Part shown: in pieces, positions 9,117-17,507 of the stretch | Numbering within the stretch: position 1 is the first letter of the stretch | Layout: every line of letters starts with the position of its first letter | Source: an uncultured Verrucomicrobiota bacterium | GTDB taxonomy: Bacteria; Verrucomicrobiota; Verrucomicrobiia; Opitutales; Intestinicryptomonadaceae | NCBI GenBank assembly: GCA_949283955.1 | Contig: CASDUP010000046.1 | Coordinates: 1-45,287, forward strand | Length of the DNA stretch: 45,287 bases | Direction: 5' to 3' | The notes under the pieces: model-generated | Database searches by the model: none | Seen by the model: only the letters and a program-made list of their open reading frames with translations | Told to the model about the DNA's origin: nothing | Program-made: the position numbers and the translations under genes

Positions 9117-9677
9117 ATGGACATACAGGCAGAAATCAAAAAGACCGATGCTCAGATGGCCAAGGCCGTCGAATTTGTCTATCATGAATTCGATACCGTG
9201 CACACCGGCAAGGCGTCTCCGTCCATGGTCGAGAACGTGATGGTGGAAGCCTACGGAACGAGTTCGAGGCTGCGCGACATTGCGGCGATAACCACTCCCG
9301 ACAGTTCCACGATACGCGTTCAGCCCTGGGACAAGGGAATATTGAAGGACGTCGAGAAGGCGATTCTTGCCGCCAACATAGGATTTACTCCTGCTGTCAT
9401 GGGGGATTCGGTTCGCTGTCCCGTGCCGCCGCTTTCCGGAGAGAGGAGGGTGGAATTGGCCAAGGTCTGCAAAGAGATGGCAGAGCAGGGAAGGGTGAGA
9501 GTCAGAAACATAAGGAGGGACGTTCTAGATGCCGCCAAAAAGATGAAATCTTCGGGCGCTGTCACGGAGGACGAACTCAAGCGTTTTGAGAAAGAGGTAC
9601 AGAATCTCACCGACAAGAGAATCGACGAAATAAACAAGGCTTTCGAAAACAAAGAGAGCGAACTCAAAAAAGTTTGA
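9117..9677 (+). CDS. frr: ribosome recycling factor
   Basis: Splits post-termination ribosomes together with EF-G. The 186-residue protein has the family layout: a three-helix bundle at both ends, including the long C-terminal helix from RVRVRNIRRDVLDAAKK, with a beta-rich hinge domain (ITTPDSSTIRVQPWDKGIL). HTGKASPSMVENVMVEAYG is the usual N-terminal signature. The ribosome-binding site AAAGGA lies 7 nt before the ATG. The gene is 33 nt downstream of pyrH and is almost certainly co-transcribed with it. Confidence 0.97.
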   Translation: MDIQAEIKKTDAQMAKAVEFVYHEFDTVHTGKASPSMVENVMVEAYGTSSRLRDIAAITTPDSSTIRVQPWDKGILKDVEKAILAANIGFTPAVMGDSVRCPVPPLSGERRVELAKVCKEMAEQGRVRVRNIRRDVLDAAKKMKSSGAVTEDELKRFEKEVQNLTDKRIDEINKAFENKESELKKV

Positions 9678-9738
9678 GTTTTGCAATTTGGAGGCTGTTT
9701 TCGCAAAACCGCGCTTTGGAGCGGGTTTCGGTGTCGAG

Positions 9739-10827
9739 ATGGCTGCGTACAAAAGAATGGTTGTTAAGCTGGGGACGGGTGTCCTCACGAGCGGAATAGG
9801 CGAGCTCGACTTGTCTGCCATGGGCGGTATTTGCTCTGAGATAGCGGCCGCGCAGAGGTCCGGAACCGAGTTGATACTGGTTAGTTCCGGTGCGGTGGGG
9901 CTCGGAATGGGGAAGCTTGGCTTGCGAAAGAGGCCAAAGGACATTTGCACTCTTAGGACTTGCGCTGCTGTCGGCCAAGGTGTCCTCATACAGACATGGG
10001 GCGAGCTTTTCACTCCGTTCGGGCTGAGCGTGGCTCAGATACTTTTGACTCGCAACGACGTCGACTCCAGATCCAGAAATGCGGCGACTCGCGAGCTTTT
10101 GGACGATTTGCTCAGAAGAAAAATAGTTCCCGTAATAAATGAAAACGACTGTGTGAGCGCGGCGGAGTTGAATATAAAGTTCGGAGACAACGACGTATTA
10201 AGCGCTCTTGTTGCGGCACTGTCGAAGTCGGACGCGCTCGCGATTTTATCGACTGCGGAGGGTTTGGCAAATTTCGACGACGGGGGAAAAATCGTTCGCG
10301 AAGTCAGGAAGATAGACGATTCGGTCAGGTCGCTTGCCCGCGGAACAAAAAGCGCTACGGCAGTCGGAGGAATGATAACGAAGATAAAGGCCGCCGAGAT
10401 TGCCACGGGAAGCGGTTGCGACGTTTTCATAGCTTCTGGCGCGCTTGCCGATCCCATATCTAAAATATTGAGGGGGGAAAATCCGGGAACAAAATTTTTC
10501 GCCAAGAGCGGATCTTCGTCCATGAATTCGAAAAAGAGATGGCTGGCGTATTTTGGAAGGATAACGGGAAGGCTGTTCGTGGACAAAGGCGCGGCGAAGG
10601 CCCTCAAAGAGGGAGGTTCGCTGCTTCCGGCGGGAATTTCCGAAATTTCCGGAACTTTTAAGTCTGGCGATATGCTGGAGATAGTCGACGCGGATTCGAA
10701 GGAGGTCGTGGCAAGGGGTCTGGCCCAGATGGATTCGGAGGAAATTTCGAAGAAAATGAAGGTCCATCCTTCACGGGCGGGCCACAAAGATGTGGCGGTT
10801 CATAGGGACAATCTGGCCCTAGTGTAG
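9739..10827 (+). CDS. proB: glutamate 5-kinase
   Basis: First enzyme of proline synthesis, making glutamyl-5-phosphate from glutamate and ATP. The 362-residue product has the amino-acid-kinase domain (KLGTGVL near residue 10, VSSGAVGLG, INENDCVSAAE, FGDNDVLSALVA, GGMITKIKAAE) followed by a C-terminal PUA domain from about residue 270 (LFVDKGAAKALKEGGSLLPAGI). The open frame begins at 9688; the ATG at 9739 gives the family N-terminus, although its Shine-Dalgarno sequence is weak. The partner proA is not in the window. It sits between frr (61-nt gap) and sufT (3-nt gap). Confidence 0.95.
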   Translation: MAAYKRMVVKLGTGVLTSGIGELDLSAMGGICSEIAAAQRSGTELILVSSGAVGLGMGKLGLRKRPKDICTLRTCAAVGQGVLIQTWGELFTPFGLSVAQILLTRNDVDSRSRNAATRELLDDLLRRKIVPVINENDCVSAAELNIKFGDNDVLSALVAALSKSDALAILSTAEGLANFDDGGKIVREVRKIDDSVRSLARGTKSATAVGGMITKIKAAEIATGSGCDVFIASGALADPISKILRGENPGTKFFAKSGSSSMNSKKRWLAYFGRITGRLFVDKGAAKALKEGGSLLPAGISEISGTFKSGDMLEIVDADSKEVVARGLAQMDSEEISKKMKVHPSRAGHKDVAVHRDNLALV

Positions 10828-10830
10828 ATT

Positions 10831-11388
10831 ATGGAAGCGGAACTTTTGAGAGATTGCAGGGCGGTGTTGTGCCCGTCGGGAGAGTCGGTTATTCTGTTGA
10901 AGGGCTCTAAAATTTTTTCGGCAAAAATAGCCTCAGGGGGGTGCGAAGTTCTCGGTTTGTTTGGGGCGGCTCTGATAGCCAAGGGAGACATGGGAGCGCT
11001 GTCGTCTTTTTCTACTCATTCTGAGGACGGGTTGTGCGGAAAAGTCTCCCAGAATGCCCCAAAAGCCTTTGATGCTCCAACCGAAGACGACTTGAGGGAG
11101 GCTGCGAAACTTGTTTTCGATCCCGAGATTCCCGTGAATGTGGTAGATTTAGGTCTAGTGTACAGGCTCGAGGTGCTAAAGCGCGACGACGGAAAGTATT
11201 GCGCGGAGGCCGATATGACTCTTACTGCTCCGGGCTGCGTTCTCGGGCCTATGATAGCCGAAGATTTGCGAATGAGGCTGGAGTCTCTTCCGAACATAGA
11301 GGAGGCGAAAGTAAACGTGGTGTGGGATCCTCCGTGGAATAGCGACATGATTTCGGAGGAGGGGAAGATGGCTCTCGGTTTGATTTAA
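10831..11388 (+). CDS. sufT: SufT-like iron-sulfur cluster assembly protein (MIP18/DUF59 family)
   Basis: A 185-residue protein whose C-terminal half is a clear MIP18/DUF59 domain: the DPEIPVNVVDLGLVY signature, the conserved TAPGC loop with its functional cysteine, and VNVVWDPPWN. An N-terminal extension of about 85 residues is characteristic of SufT, which helps mature Fe-S proteins when demand is high, rather than of the short PaaD/MIP18 proteins. Here it is isolated from any suf or isc operon and starts 3 nt after proB, so it is co-transcribed with pyrH-frr-proB. Candidate clients in the window include BioB. Confidence 0.85.
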   Translation: MEAELLRDCRAVLCPSGESVILLKGSKIFSAKIASGGCEVLGLFGAALIAKGDMGALSSFSTHSEDGLCGKVSQNAPKAFDAPTEDDLREAAKLVFDPEIPVNVVDLGLVYRLEVLKRDDGKYCAEADMTLTAPGCVLGPMIAEDLRMRLESLPNIEEAKVNVVWDPPWNSDMISEEGKMALGLI

Positions 11389-11415
11389 AAGTTTTGCCGT
11401 CTTTCGGGGGGATTT

Positions 11416-11439
11416 GGAAATGTTAGGATTTCCGTTTTT
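11416..11439 (+). terminator. weak intrinsic terminator after sufT
   Basis: GGAAAT (11416-11421) and ATTTCC (11428-11433) form a 6-bp stem around a 6-nt loop and are followed by five T (11435-11439). The stem is AT-rich and weak, but its position between sufT and the mutAB promoter supports the call. Confidence 0.4.
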
Positions 11440-11476
11440 GGGAGAAAAATCCGTTCGAGTTTGCTTCAGAAAAAAC

Positions 11477-11504
11477 TTGAAAGAGGGAAGGCAATTTAGA
11501 TAAT
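11477..11504 (+). promoter_or_regulatory. sigma70-type promoter of mutAB
   Basis: TTGAAA (11477-11482; 5 of 6 consensus bases) and GATAAT (11499-11504; 5 of 6) are separated by 16 nt. The predicted start near 11511 leaves a 5' UTR of about 36 nt before the mutA ATG. This is the best-looking protein-gene promoter in the window. Confidence 0.6.
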
Positions 11505-11546
11505 CGCAAGTTTTGAGGCTTTTAGAAACCTAAAAAATCCCGAACA

Positions 11547-13631
11547 ATGAAAGAAGAAAACCAAAAACTGTTTTCGGAATTTCCCGTTCCCACTTATGAA
11601 CAGTGGAACGAGGAGGCCGTAAAACTCCTCAAGGGTGCGCCTTTTGAGAAAAAGATGCTCACCAAAACGCCCGAGGGTATAACTCTCAAGCCGATATACT
11701 GCAAGGAAGACGTGGATTTCGACGTGGGTCTTCCCGGCTTTGACGGCTACATTCGCGGAACCAACGCCGAAGGGTACAGGAAAACTCCGTGGAAAATTTC
11801 CCAGGAGATTTTCGAGGAAGTGCCTTCGGAATTTAACAAAATACTTCTCGACGCTCTCAACAAGGGTCAGAATTCGGTCGAGATAGTGCTCTGCGAGGCC
11901 TCCGCCAATTCTAAGGACGCCGACAAGGCCGACGAAAAATCCCTCTGCACGGGAGGTCTTGCCGTTTCCACGGCTAAGGATTTTGCCGACGCCCTCAACG
12001 GGGTCGAGGTGGAGTGCGTGGAAGTTAATATCCACACTTCGCAGGCGGGAGCCGACGCGGCGGCTTTGCTCTACGCGTCCAAGCCCGGCAAAAAATTCTC
12101 GGGGGGAATATATTTCGATCCTATTTCGGACCTGGCAAAGTCGGGTAAAATTTCCCGCTCTCTCAAGTGCGCTTTCGACGAAATGTTCGCCCTTGCCTCA
12201 TACAATTCCAAGAACATGCCCTCTTTCGGGGCAATAGGCGTGGATATGATGCCCTATTCCTCCGCCGGCGCGAGCGCCGTCCAGGAGCTTGGAATAGCGA
12301 TGGCAACCGGAGTCAAGTATCTCCGCGAGATGCTCTCCCGCGGCATGGATATAGACGAGGTCGCTCCTCTTGTCCGCTTCCGCTTTTCGCTCGGATCGAA
12401 CTTCTTCATGGAGATAGCAAAGCTCCGCGCCGCGCGGGCTCTCTGGTCCAAGGTGGTTTCAGAATTCGGAGGAAATGCCGAGTCCCAAAAGCTTCGCGCA
12501 AACGTCCGCACTTCCATTTACAACAAGACGGTTTTCGACCCGTACGTGAATATGCTTCGCACCACAACGGAGGCCTTCTCCGGAGTGATAGGGGGCTGCG
12601 ACGGAATGACGGTGGGGGCTTTCGACGAGATTGTTCGCAGGCCCGACGACTTCTCGCGCAGGATAGCGCGCAACCAGCAGATAATTCTCCAGGAGGAGTG
12701 CAATCTTACGGACGTGATAGATCCGGCGGGAGGCTCCTACTACGTGGAGATACTCACCCGCGAAGTCGCGGAGGCTTCGTGGAAGTTCTTCTCGAAAATC
12801 GAGGAGCTCGGCGGAATCGAGAAGGCTCTCGAGGCGGGATTTGTCCAGGACGAGATAGCTTCCGTGTGCTCCGGAAGGAAGAAATTGATAGACGGAAGGC
12901 GCAGTTCGATAGTTGGAACCAACAACTACGCCAACATGACGGAAAAGCCGCTAGAAGTTCCTTCGAGGGATTGCGGGGCGCTTGCCAAGAAGCTGGCGGG
13001 TTTGGCAGAGTCTTCGAGGAAAGACGTCGAGATATGCTCCGAGGGAAAGAGCGGGGCGGAACTGATGGAAGTTCTGGTAAAGGCCGCTTCCTGCGGGGCG
13101 TCCATAGAGGCTCTCGGGAATGCCGTCTGCTCCTGCAAAGGTGAAACTTCGGTAAAGCCCCTAAATATACACAGGGCCGTTGAGCACTTTGAGGCTCTCC
13201 GCAAGGCGAGCATGGATTTCAAAGCGAAAACCGGTTCGGGCCCGAAAGTATTCCTCGCGACGATGGGTCCCCTTGTTCAGTTCAAGGTAAGGGCGGATTT
13301 CATACGCGGATTCTTCGAGGTGGGAGCGTTCGACGTAATTTATCCCAACGGCTTCGAGACGGCCGAGGATGCCGCAAAGGCGTTCAAGGAAAGCGGAGCT
13401 AAGTACGCAGTTATATGCTCCACCGACGCCACCTATCCGGAGCTCGTTCCGGCTGTGACGAAGGCAATAAAGGCGGTTTCTCCGGAAGCCACGGTTTTGC
13501 TGGCGGGAATTCCCGCTCCGGAGTGCGAAGCCTCGTACAAGGAGGCGGGGCTTGACGGCAGCATAAGCATAAAGAGCAACAATTACGAGACGCTAAAGTC
13601 CATGATGGCGGCGCTCGGAGTTCTCAAATAA
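11547..13631 (+). CDS. mutA: methylmalonyl-CoA mutase small subunit
   Basis: Non-catalytic partner of the cobalamin-dependent methylmalonyl-CoA mutase heterodimer, which interconverts succinyl-CoA and (R)-methylmalonyl-CoA. The 694 residues follow the family layout: a TIM-barrel substrate domain (about 40-470) and a C-terminal flavodoxin-like domain (from about 550). As expected of the small subunit, the C-terminal domain lacks the DxHxxG cobalamin-binding motif; the equivalent position reads [14 protein letters not shown] promoter lies just upstream, the ribosome-binding site is poor, and mutB starts 14 nt downstream. Codon usage is richer in C-ending codons than in flanking genes, suggesting high expression. 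Confidence 0.95.
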   Translation: MKEENQKLFSEFPVPTYEQWNEEAVKLLKGAPFEKKMLTKTPEGITLKPIYCKEDVDFDVGLPGFDGYIRGTNAEGYRKTPWKISQEIFEEVPSEFNKILLDALNKGQNSVEIVLCEASANSKDADKADEKSLCTGGLAVSTAKDFADALNGVEVECVEVNIHTSQAGADAAALLYASKPGKKFSGGIYFDPISDLAKSGKISRSLKCAFDEMFALASYNSKNMPSFGAIGVDMMPYSSAGASAVQELGIAMATGVKYLREMLSRGMDIDEVAPLVRFRFSLGSNFFMEIAKLRAARALWSKVVSEFGGNAESQKLRANVRTSIYNKTVFDPYVNMLRTTTEAFSGVIGGCDGMTVGAFDEIVRRPDDFSRRIARNQQIILQEECNLTDVIDPAGGSYYVEILTREVAEASWKFFSKIEELGGIEKALEAGFVQDEIASVCSGRKKLIDGRRSSIVGTNNYANMTEKPLEVPSRDCGALAKKLAGLAESSRKDVEICSEGKSGAELMEVLVKAASCGASIEALGNAVCSCKGETSVKPLNIHRAVEHFEALRKASMDFKAKTGSGPKVFLATMGPLVQFKVRADFIRGFFEVGAFDVIYPNGFETAEDAAKAFKESGAKYAVICSTDATYPELVPAVTKAIKAVSPEATVLLAGIPAPECEASYKEAGLDGSISIKSNNYETLKSMMAALGVLK

Positions 13632-13645
13632 GGAGGAGGCCGAAA

Positions 13646-15829
13646 ATGAAAAATCCCGATTTTACAAAAATAGCGTTTGAAGCGCCCAAGGCTTCGGAGT
13701 CGCTGGGCGATTGGCAGAAAAATCTCGAGCAAAAGACGGGCAAAAACATAGACGATCTGCTCATAGACACCATGGAGCAGATACAGCTCAAGCCCCTCTA
13801 TACCGCGAAGGATTACGAAGGCATGGAGCATCTCGGCTTTACCGCCGGCATAGCCCCGAATCTCCGCGGTCCCTACGCCACTATGTACGTGGTTCGCCCG
13901 TGGACTGTCCGCCAGTACGCCGGATTCTCGACGGCTGAAGAGTCCAATGCATTCTATCGACGCAATCTCGCGGCCGGCCAGAAGGGGCTGTCGATAGCGT
14001 TCGACTTGGCAACTCACAGGGGATACGATTCGGACCATCCCCGCGTTATAGGCGACGTGGGCAAGGCGGGAGTTGCGGTTGACTCCATAATGGACATGGA
14101 GGTTCTCTTCGACAAGATACCTCTCGGTCAGGTTTCCGTTTCCATGACTATGAACGGGGCGGTTCTTCCAGTTCTTGCCTTCTATATAGTTGCGGGATTG
14201 GAGCAAGGTGTTCCCCTCGAGAAGCTCACCGGAACCATTCAGAACGACATATTGAAGGAGTTCATGGTTAGAAATACCTACATCTATCCTCCGACTCCCT
14301 CCATGAAGATTATCGGCGACATCTTCGCATACACCTCGAAGAACATGCCGAAGTTCAACAGCATATCCATATCCGGCTACCACATGCAGGAGGCTGGTGC
14401 CACGGCCGATCTCGAAATGGCCTACACTCTCGCCGACGGCTTCGACTATCTCCGCACTGGAATAAACGCCGGGCTCAACATAGACGATTTTGCTCCGCGT
14501 TTGAGTTTCTTCTGGGCGATAGGTAAGAACTATTTCATGGAAATAGCCAAGATGCGTGCTGCCAGAATGCTCTGGGCTAAGATAGTCAAGACCTTCGATC
14601 CGAAGAATCCGAAGAGTTTGGCTCTTCGCACCCACAGCCAGACGAGCGGTTGGTCGCTGACGGAGCAGGATCCCTTCAACAATGTGGCGCGCACCTGCAT
14701 AGAGGCTATGGGGGCTGCTCTCGGGCATACCCAGAGCCTCCACACGAACGCCCTCGACGAGGCGATAGCGCTCCCGACCGACTTCTCCGCCAGAATAGCG
14801 CGCAACACCCAGCTTTATCTTCAGGACGAGACTGGAATATGCCGCGTGATAGATCCCTGGGCTGGTTCCTACTACGTGGAGAGTTTGACGCAGGCTCTTG
14901 CCAGACGCGCTTGGTCGCACATAGAGGAGGTTCAGAAATACGGCGGAATGGCGAAAGCCATAGAGGCTGGAATTCCGAAGTCCAGAATCGAGGAAGCTTC
15001 CGCAAGGAGGCAGGCGAGAATAGATTCCGGCTCCGAAACCATAGTCGGCTTGAACAAGTACAGGCTCGAAAAGGAGCAGGCGCTCGACATTCTCGACATA
15101 GACAATTCCGCCGTTCGCGAAGCCCAAATCAAGAAGCTCGAAATTCTCCGCAAGAACCGCGACAACGCCAAGGTTCGCCAGATATTGGAGGAGATTACGA
15201 ACTGCGCTGCCAGCGGAAAAGGGAATCTTCTTGCTCTCTCGGTGGAGGCTGCTAAGGCCCGCGCGAGTCTCGGAGAGATTTCGCTTGCATGCGAAAAGGT
15301 GTTCGGCAGGTACAAGGCCCAGATACGCTCCATAAGCGGAGTTTACGAAAAGGAATTCTCCAAGGACGGAGGCAATATGAAAGTTGTGGAAGAAATTTCC
15401 GAGATGGTGAAGGAGTTCGAGAGCAGGGAAGGAAGGAAGCCCAGAATTCTTATAGCCAAAATGGGACAGGACGGGCACGACAGAGGTGCGAAGGTGGTTT
15501 CGACAGCGTATGCCGACCTCGGATTCGACGTCGATATCGGGCCGCTCTTCCAAACTCCGGAGGAGACGGCGAAAATGGCGGTGGAAAACGACGTCCACAT
15601 AATAGGAATGAGTTCTCTAGCTGCTGGGCATAAGACTTTGCTGCCGGCTCTCGTCGAGGAGCTCAAAAAGCTCGGCAGAGAGGACATCATGATAATTGTG
15701 GGAGGAGTCATTCCCGCCCAGGATTACCAGTTCCTATTCGACCACGGGGCAAGCGCTGTTTTCGGGCCGGGAACCGTTATTCCGGAATCGGCGAAGAAAA
15801 TGCTGAAAATTCTTCTCGACAGGAAATAA
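13646..15829 (+). CDS. mutB: methylmalonyl-CoA mutase large (catalytic) subunit
   Basis: Catalytic subunit of adenosylcobalamin-dependent methylmalonyl-CoA mutase. The 727 residues comprise a substrate-binding TIM barrel ([20 protein letters not shown], the mutase signature near 75-95) and a C-terminal B12 domain. That domain has the base-off motif D609-G-H611-D-R-G614 and the nucleotide-tail pocket GMSSLAAGH and GGVIP. AAGGAGGA provides an excellent ribosome-binding site. In fermenters the enzyme runs towards propionate; in respiring bacteria it runs the other way, and the sequence does not say which applies here. The epimerase and the MeaB chaperone are not in the window. A strong terminator follows. 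Confidence 0.97.
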   Translation: MKNPDFTKIAFEAPKASESLGDWQKNLEQKTGKNIDDLLIDTMEQIQLKPLYTAKDYEGMEHLGFTAGIAPNLRGPYATMYVVRPWTVRQYAGFSTAEESNAFYRRNLAAGQKGLSIAFDLATHRGYDSDHPRVIGDVGKAGVAVDSIMDMEVLFDKIPLGQVSVSMTMNGAVLPVLAFYIVAGLEQGVPLEKLTGTIQNDILKEFMVRNTYIYPPTPSMKIIGDIFAYTSKNMPKFNSISISGYHMQEAGATADLEMAYTLADGFDYLRTGINAGLNIDDFAPRLSFFWAIGKNYFMEIAKMRAARMLWAKIVKTFDPKNPKSLALRTHSQTSGWSLTEQDPFNNVARTCIEAMGAALGHTQSLHTNALDEAIALPTDFSARIARNTQLYLQDETGICRVIDPWAGSYYVESLTQALARRAWSHIEEVQKYGGMAKAIEAGIPKSRIEEASARRQARIDSGSETIVGLNKYRLEKEQALDILDIDNSAVREAQIKKLEILRKNRDNAKVRQILEEITNCAASGKGNLLALSVEAAKARASLGEISLACEKVFGRYKAQIRSISGVYEKEFSKDGGNMKVVEEISEMVKEFESREGRKPRILIAKMGQDGHDRGAKVVSTAYADLGFDVDIGPLFQTPEETAKMAVENDVHIIGMSSLAAGHKTLLPALVEELKKLGREDIMIIVGGVIPAQDYQFLFDHGASAVFGPGTVIPESAKKMLKILLDRK

Positions 15830-15833
15830 AACG

Positions 15834-15867
15834 AAAAGCCCGCGGCTTTTGTCGCGGGCTTTTTTTA
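15834..15867 (+). terminator. intrinsic terminator of mutAB
   Basis: A perfect 11-bp inverted repeat, AAAAGCCCGCG (15834-15844) and CGCGGGCTTTT (15853-15863), closes an 8-nt loop and runs into a seven-T tract starting at 15861. It begins 5 nt after the mutB stop codon. Confidence 0.93.
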
Positions 15868-16117
15868 TGCAAAAAGCTCCTTGTTTTTTTGAGGTAGGGA
15901 GGAATAGTCGGTTTTGCGGGCTCTAAAAAGAGATATTTGAGAATATCTTTTGCATTCTGTTTTTTCGCTTTCCGGAGAAAATTCTTGGAAACTTGGATTT
16001 TTTTAGGAGGGGAGAAGGATTTGAATTTTTGCGGAAAATAAAAAATTTCTTCAAAAAAATAGCATAATGCAAGAAACTTTCCTCTATTTGTTGTCTCAAT
16101 CCAGATAGTAATATGTA
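15868..16117. other. non-coding spacer between mutAB and the efflux operon
   Basis: AT-rich DNA with no supportable gene. AGATATT-TGAG-AATATCT (15931-15948), followed by three T, is a small hairpin that might be a second weak terminator. The promoter proposed for the efflux operon lies at its downstream edge. Confidence 0.4.
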
Positions 16118-16146
16118 TTGACCACAAGAAAATAAGTATGAATCAT
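16118..16146 (+). promoter_or_regulatory. candidate promoter of the RND efflux operon
   Basis: TTGACC (16118-16123; 5 of 6) is followed by a 17-nt spacer and AATCAT (16141-16146; 4 of 6). The predicted start near 16153 is about 40 nt before the adaptor ATG. I see no clear operator palindrome next to it. Confidence 0.4.
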
Positions 16147-16191
16147 GCCTTCTAAAAAACTTTGATCGACATTAGATTCGGAGAAAAAGTT

Positions 16192-17490
16192 ATGAACGAT
16201 GTTTGTAAAATCGCTACAATTTCGGCGGCGGCCGTTTGTTTTATGATTTGCGGTTGCGAAAAAAAGCAGGAGGCCATTTTGAGGCCCCCGACTCCAGCAG
16301 TCTTAACGGAGGCGGTAAGCAAAACTCTTCCGAAGTACGTGTCGTCCCTTGGAACAATAGCGGCAAGCGAGAGCGTAAATGTAGTACCCCAGGTTTCTGG
16401 CCAGATAGTAAAAATCAACTTTAACCAGGGCGATTTCGTAAAGAAGGGCCAGGTATTGGCTAAGATTGATTCCAGACCCTACGAGGCGGCGGTCAGGCAG
16501 GCGGAGGGAAATCTTAGGCAGGCCAAGGCGCAGTTGAAGATAGACGAGCTCGAGGTAGAGAGAAATAGAAATTTGGCGAAGAATAACTATGTCGATAAAC
16601 AAACCTTCGACTCCTATTTGGCAAAAGTGGAAATGGACAAGGGAAATGTCGAGTCGCTTCAGGCCGTTCTCGACGACGCCAAGATAAAGCTCGACTGGTG
16701 CGACGTCAAAGCTCCGGTCGACGGAAAAGTTGGATTTTACAACATAACGGTTGGAAATGTGGTTCAGGCGGGGGCGGGCACTCCCATCACTACCATAGAG
16801 GACGTCGACAACCTCTACGTTGATTTTGTCATAGCAAGCCAGGATTTGAACGACGTGATGAATTTCATGAAGTCCAGCGGCGGAAAATTAAAAATTTTGG
16901 TAAGCTACATCGAGGACGACATGTCCGACAAAAAATCCCGCCTTGCCACTGCCGACATAGTTCTCAACAAGATTCGCTACGCCACAGGAACCGCTATCCT
17001 GCGCGGTTCGCTTGAAAATAAAGACCATCTCTTTTGGCCGAACCAGCCGGTGAAGGTCGTGCTTTATCTCGAGACGGTAAAAGACGCAGTTCTAGTTCCC
17101 GACGTGTGCGTTCAGACGGGCACTCTTGGGCAGTACGTGTACGTGGCGCGCCCCGTGGAGGGCGGTGTGTACAGAATGGAGCAGGTATGGGTGGAATCCG
17201 GACAGTTGTACGAGGGCGGGCTTCGAATGATAAGCGGAGACGTCAAGGGAGGGGATTTGATTGCCCAGAGGGTTCTTCACCTGATGTTGCAGGCGGGGCC
17301 CTTCGTGTACAGGGCCACCGATAACGGGGCGATATACGGTCCTGACGGGAAAGTCATAAGCACTCCGGAGGGCGCGAGCGATTTTATCAAGAAATCGTCC
17401 GTTTTAACTGAAAAGCTGAGAGCCGAATATTTCGCAAAACAAGCTTCCGCTTCGTCCGGGGCCTCCAAGGACGGCTCCAATAACATGTAG
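16192..17490 (+). CDS. RND efflux periplasmic adaptor (membrane fusion protein), lipoprotein
   Basis: Periplasmic adaptor linking an RND pump to its outer-membrane channel. The 432-residue protein has a signal sequence ending in the lipobox ICGC (lipid-modified Cys22). It then has a barrel-sandwich/lipoyl half-motif (VVPQVSGQIVKINFNQGDFVKKGQVLAKID), an alpha-helical hairpin (about 85-150), the second half-motif (VKAPVDGKVGFYNITVGNVV) and beta-barrel and membrane-proximal domains. The ATG at 16192 is preceded by GGAG 8 nt away, which favours it over the in-frame start at 16162. The C-terminal 60 residues are an unusual Ser/Lys-rich tail. First gene of a three-gene efflux operon. Confidence 0.93.
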   Translation: MNDVCKIATISAAAVCFMICGCEKKQEAILRPPTPAVLTEAVSKTLPKYVSSLGTIAASESVNVVPQVSGQIVKINFNQGDFVKKGQVLAKIDSRPYEAAVRQAEGNLRQAKAQLKIDELEVERNRNLAKNNYVDKQTFDSYLAKVEMDKGNVESLQAVLDDAKIKLDWCDVKAPVDGKVGFYNITVGNVVQAGAGTPITTIEDVDNLYVDFVIASQDLNDVMNFMKSSGGKLKILVSYIEDDMSDKKSRLATADIVLNKIRYATGTAILRGSLENKDHLFWPNQPVKVVLYLETVKDAVLVPDVCVQTGTLGQYVYVARPVEGGVYRMEQVWVESGQLYEGGLRMISGDVKGGDLIAQRVLHLMLQAGPFVYRATDNGAIYGPDGKVISTPEGASDFIKKSSVLTEKLRAEYFAKQASASSGASKDGSNNM

Positions 17491-17507
17491 TTTTAACGGA
17501 GATTGCC

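Noticed and set aside
13583..15598. 671-codon open frame on the minus strand opposite mutB
   Set aside because: It mirrors the mutA 3' end and mutB in an antisense frame. The strong C-ending codon bias of mutB removes stops from that frame. It shows no family motif and no ribosome-binding site.
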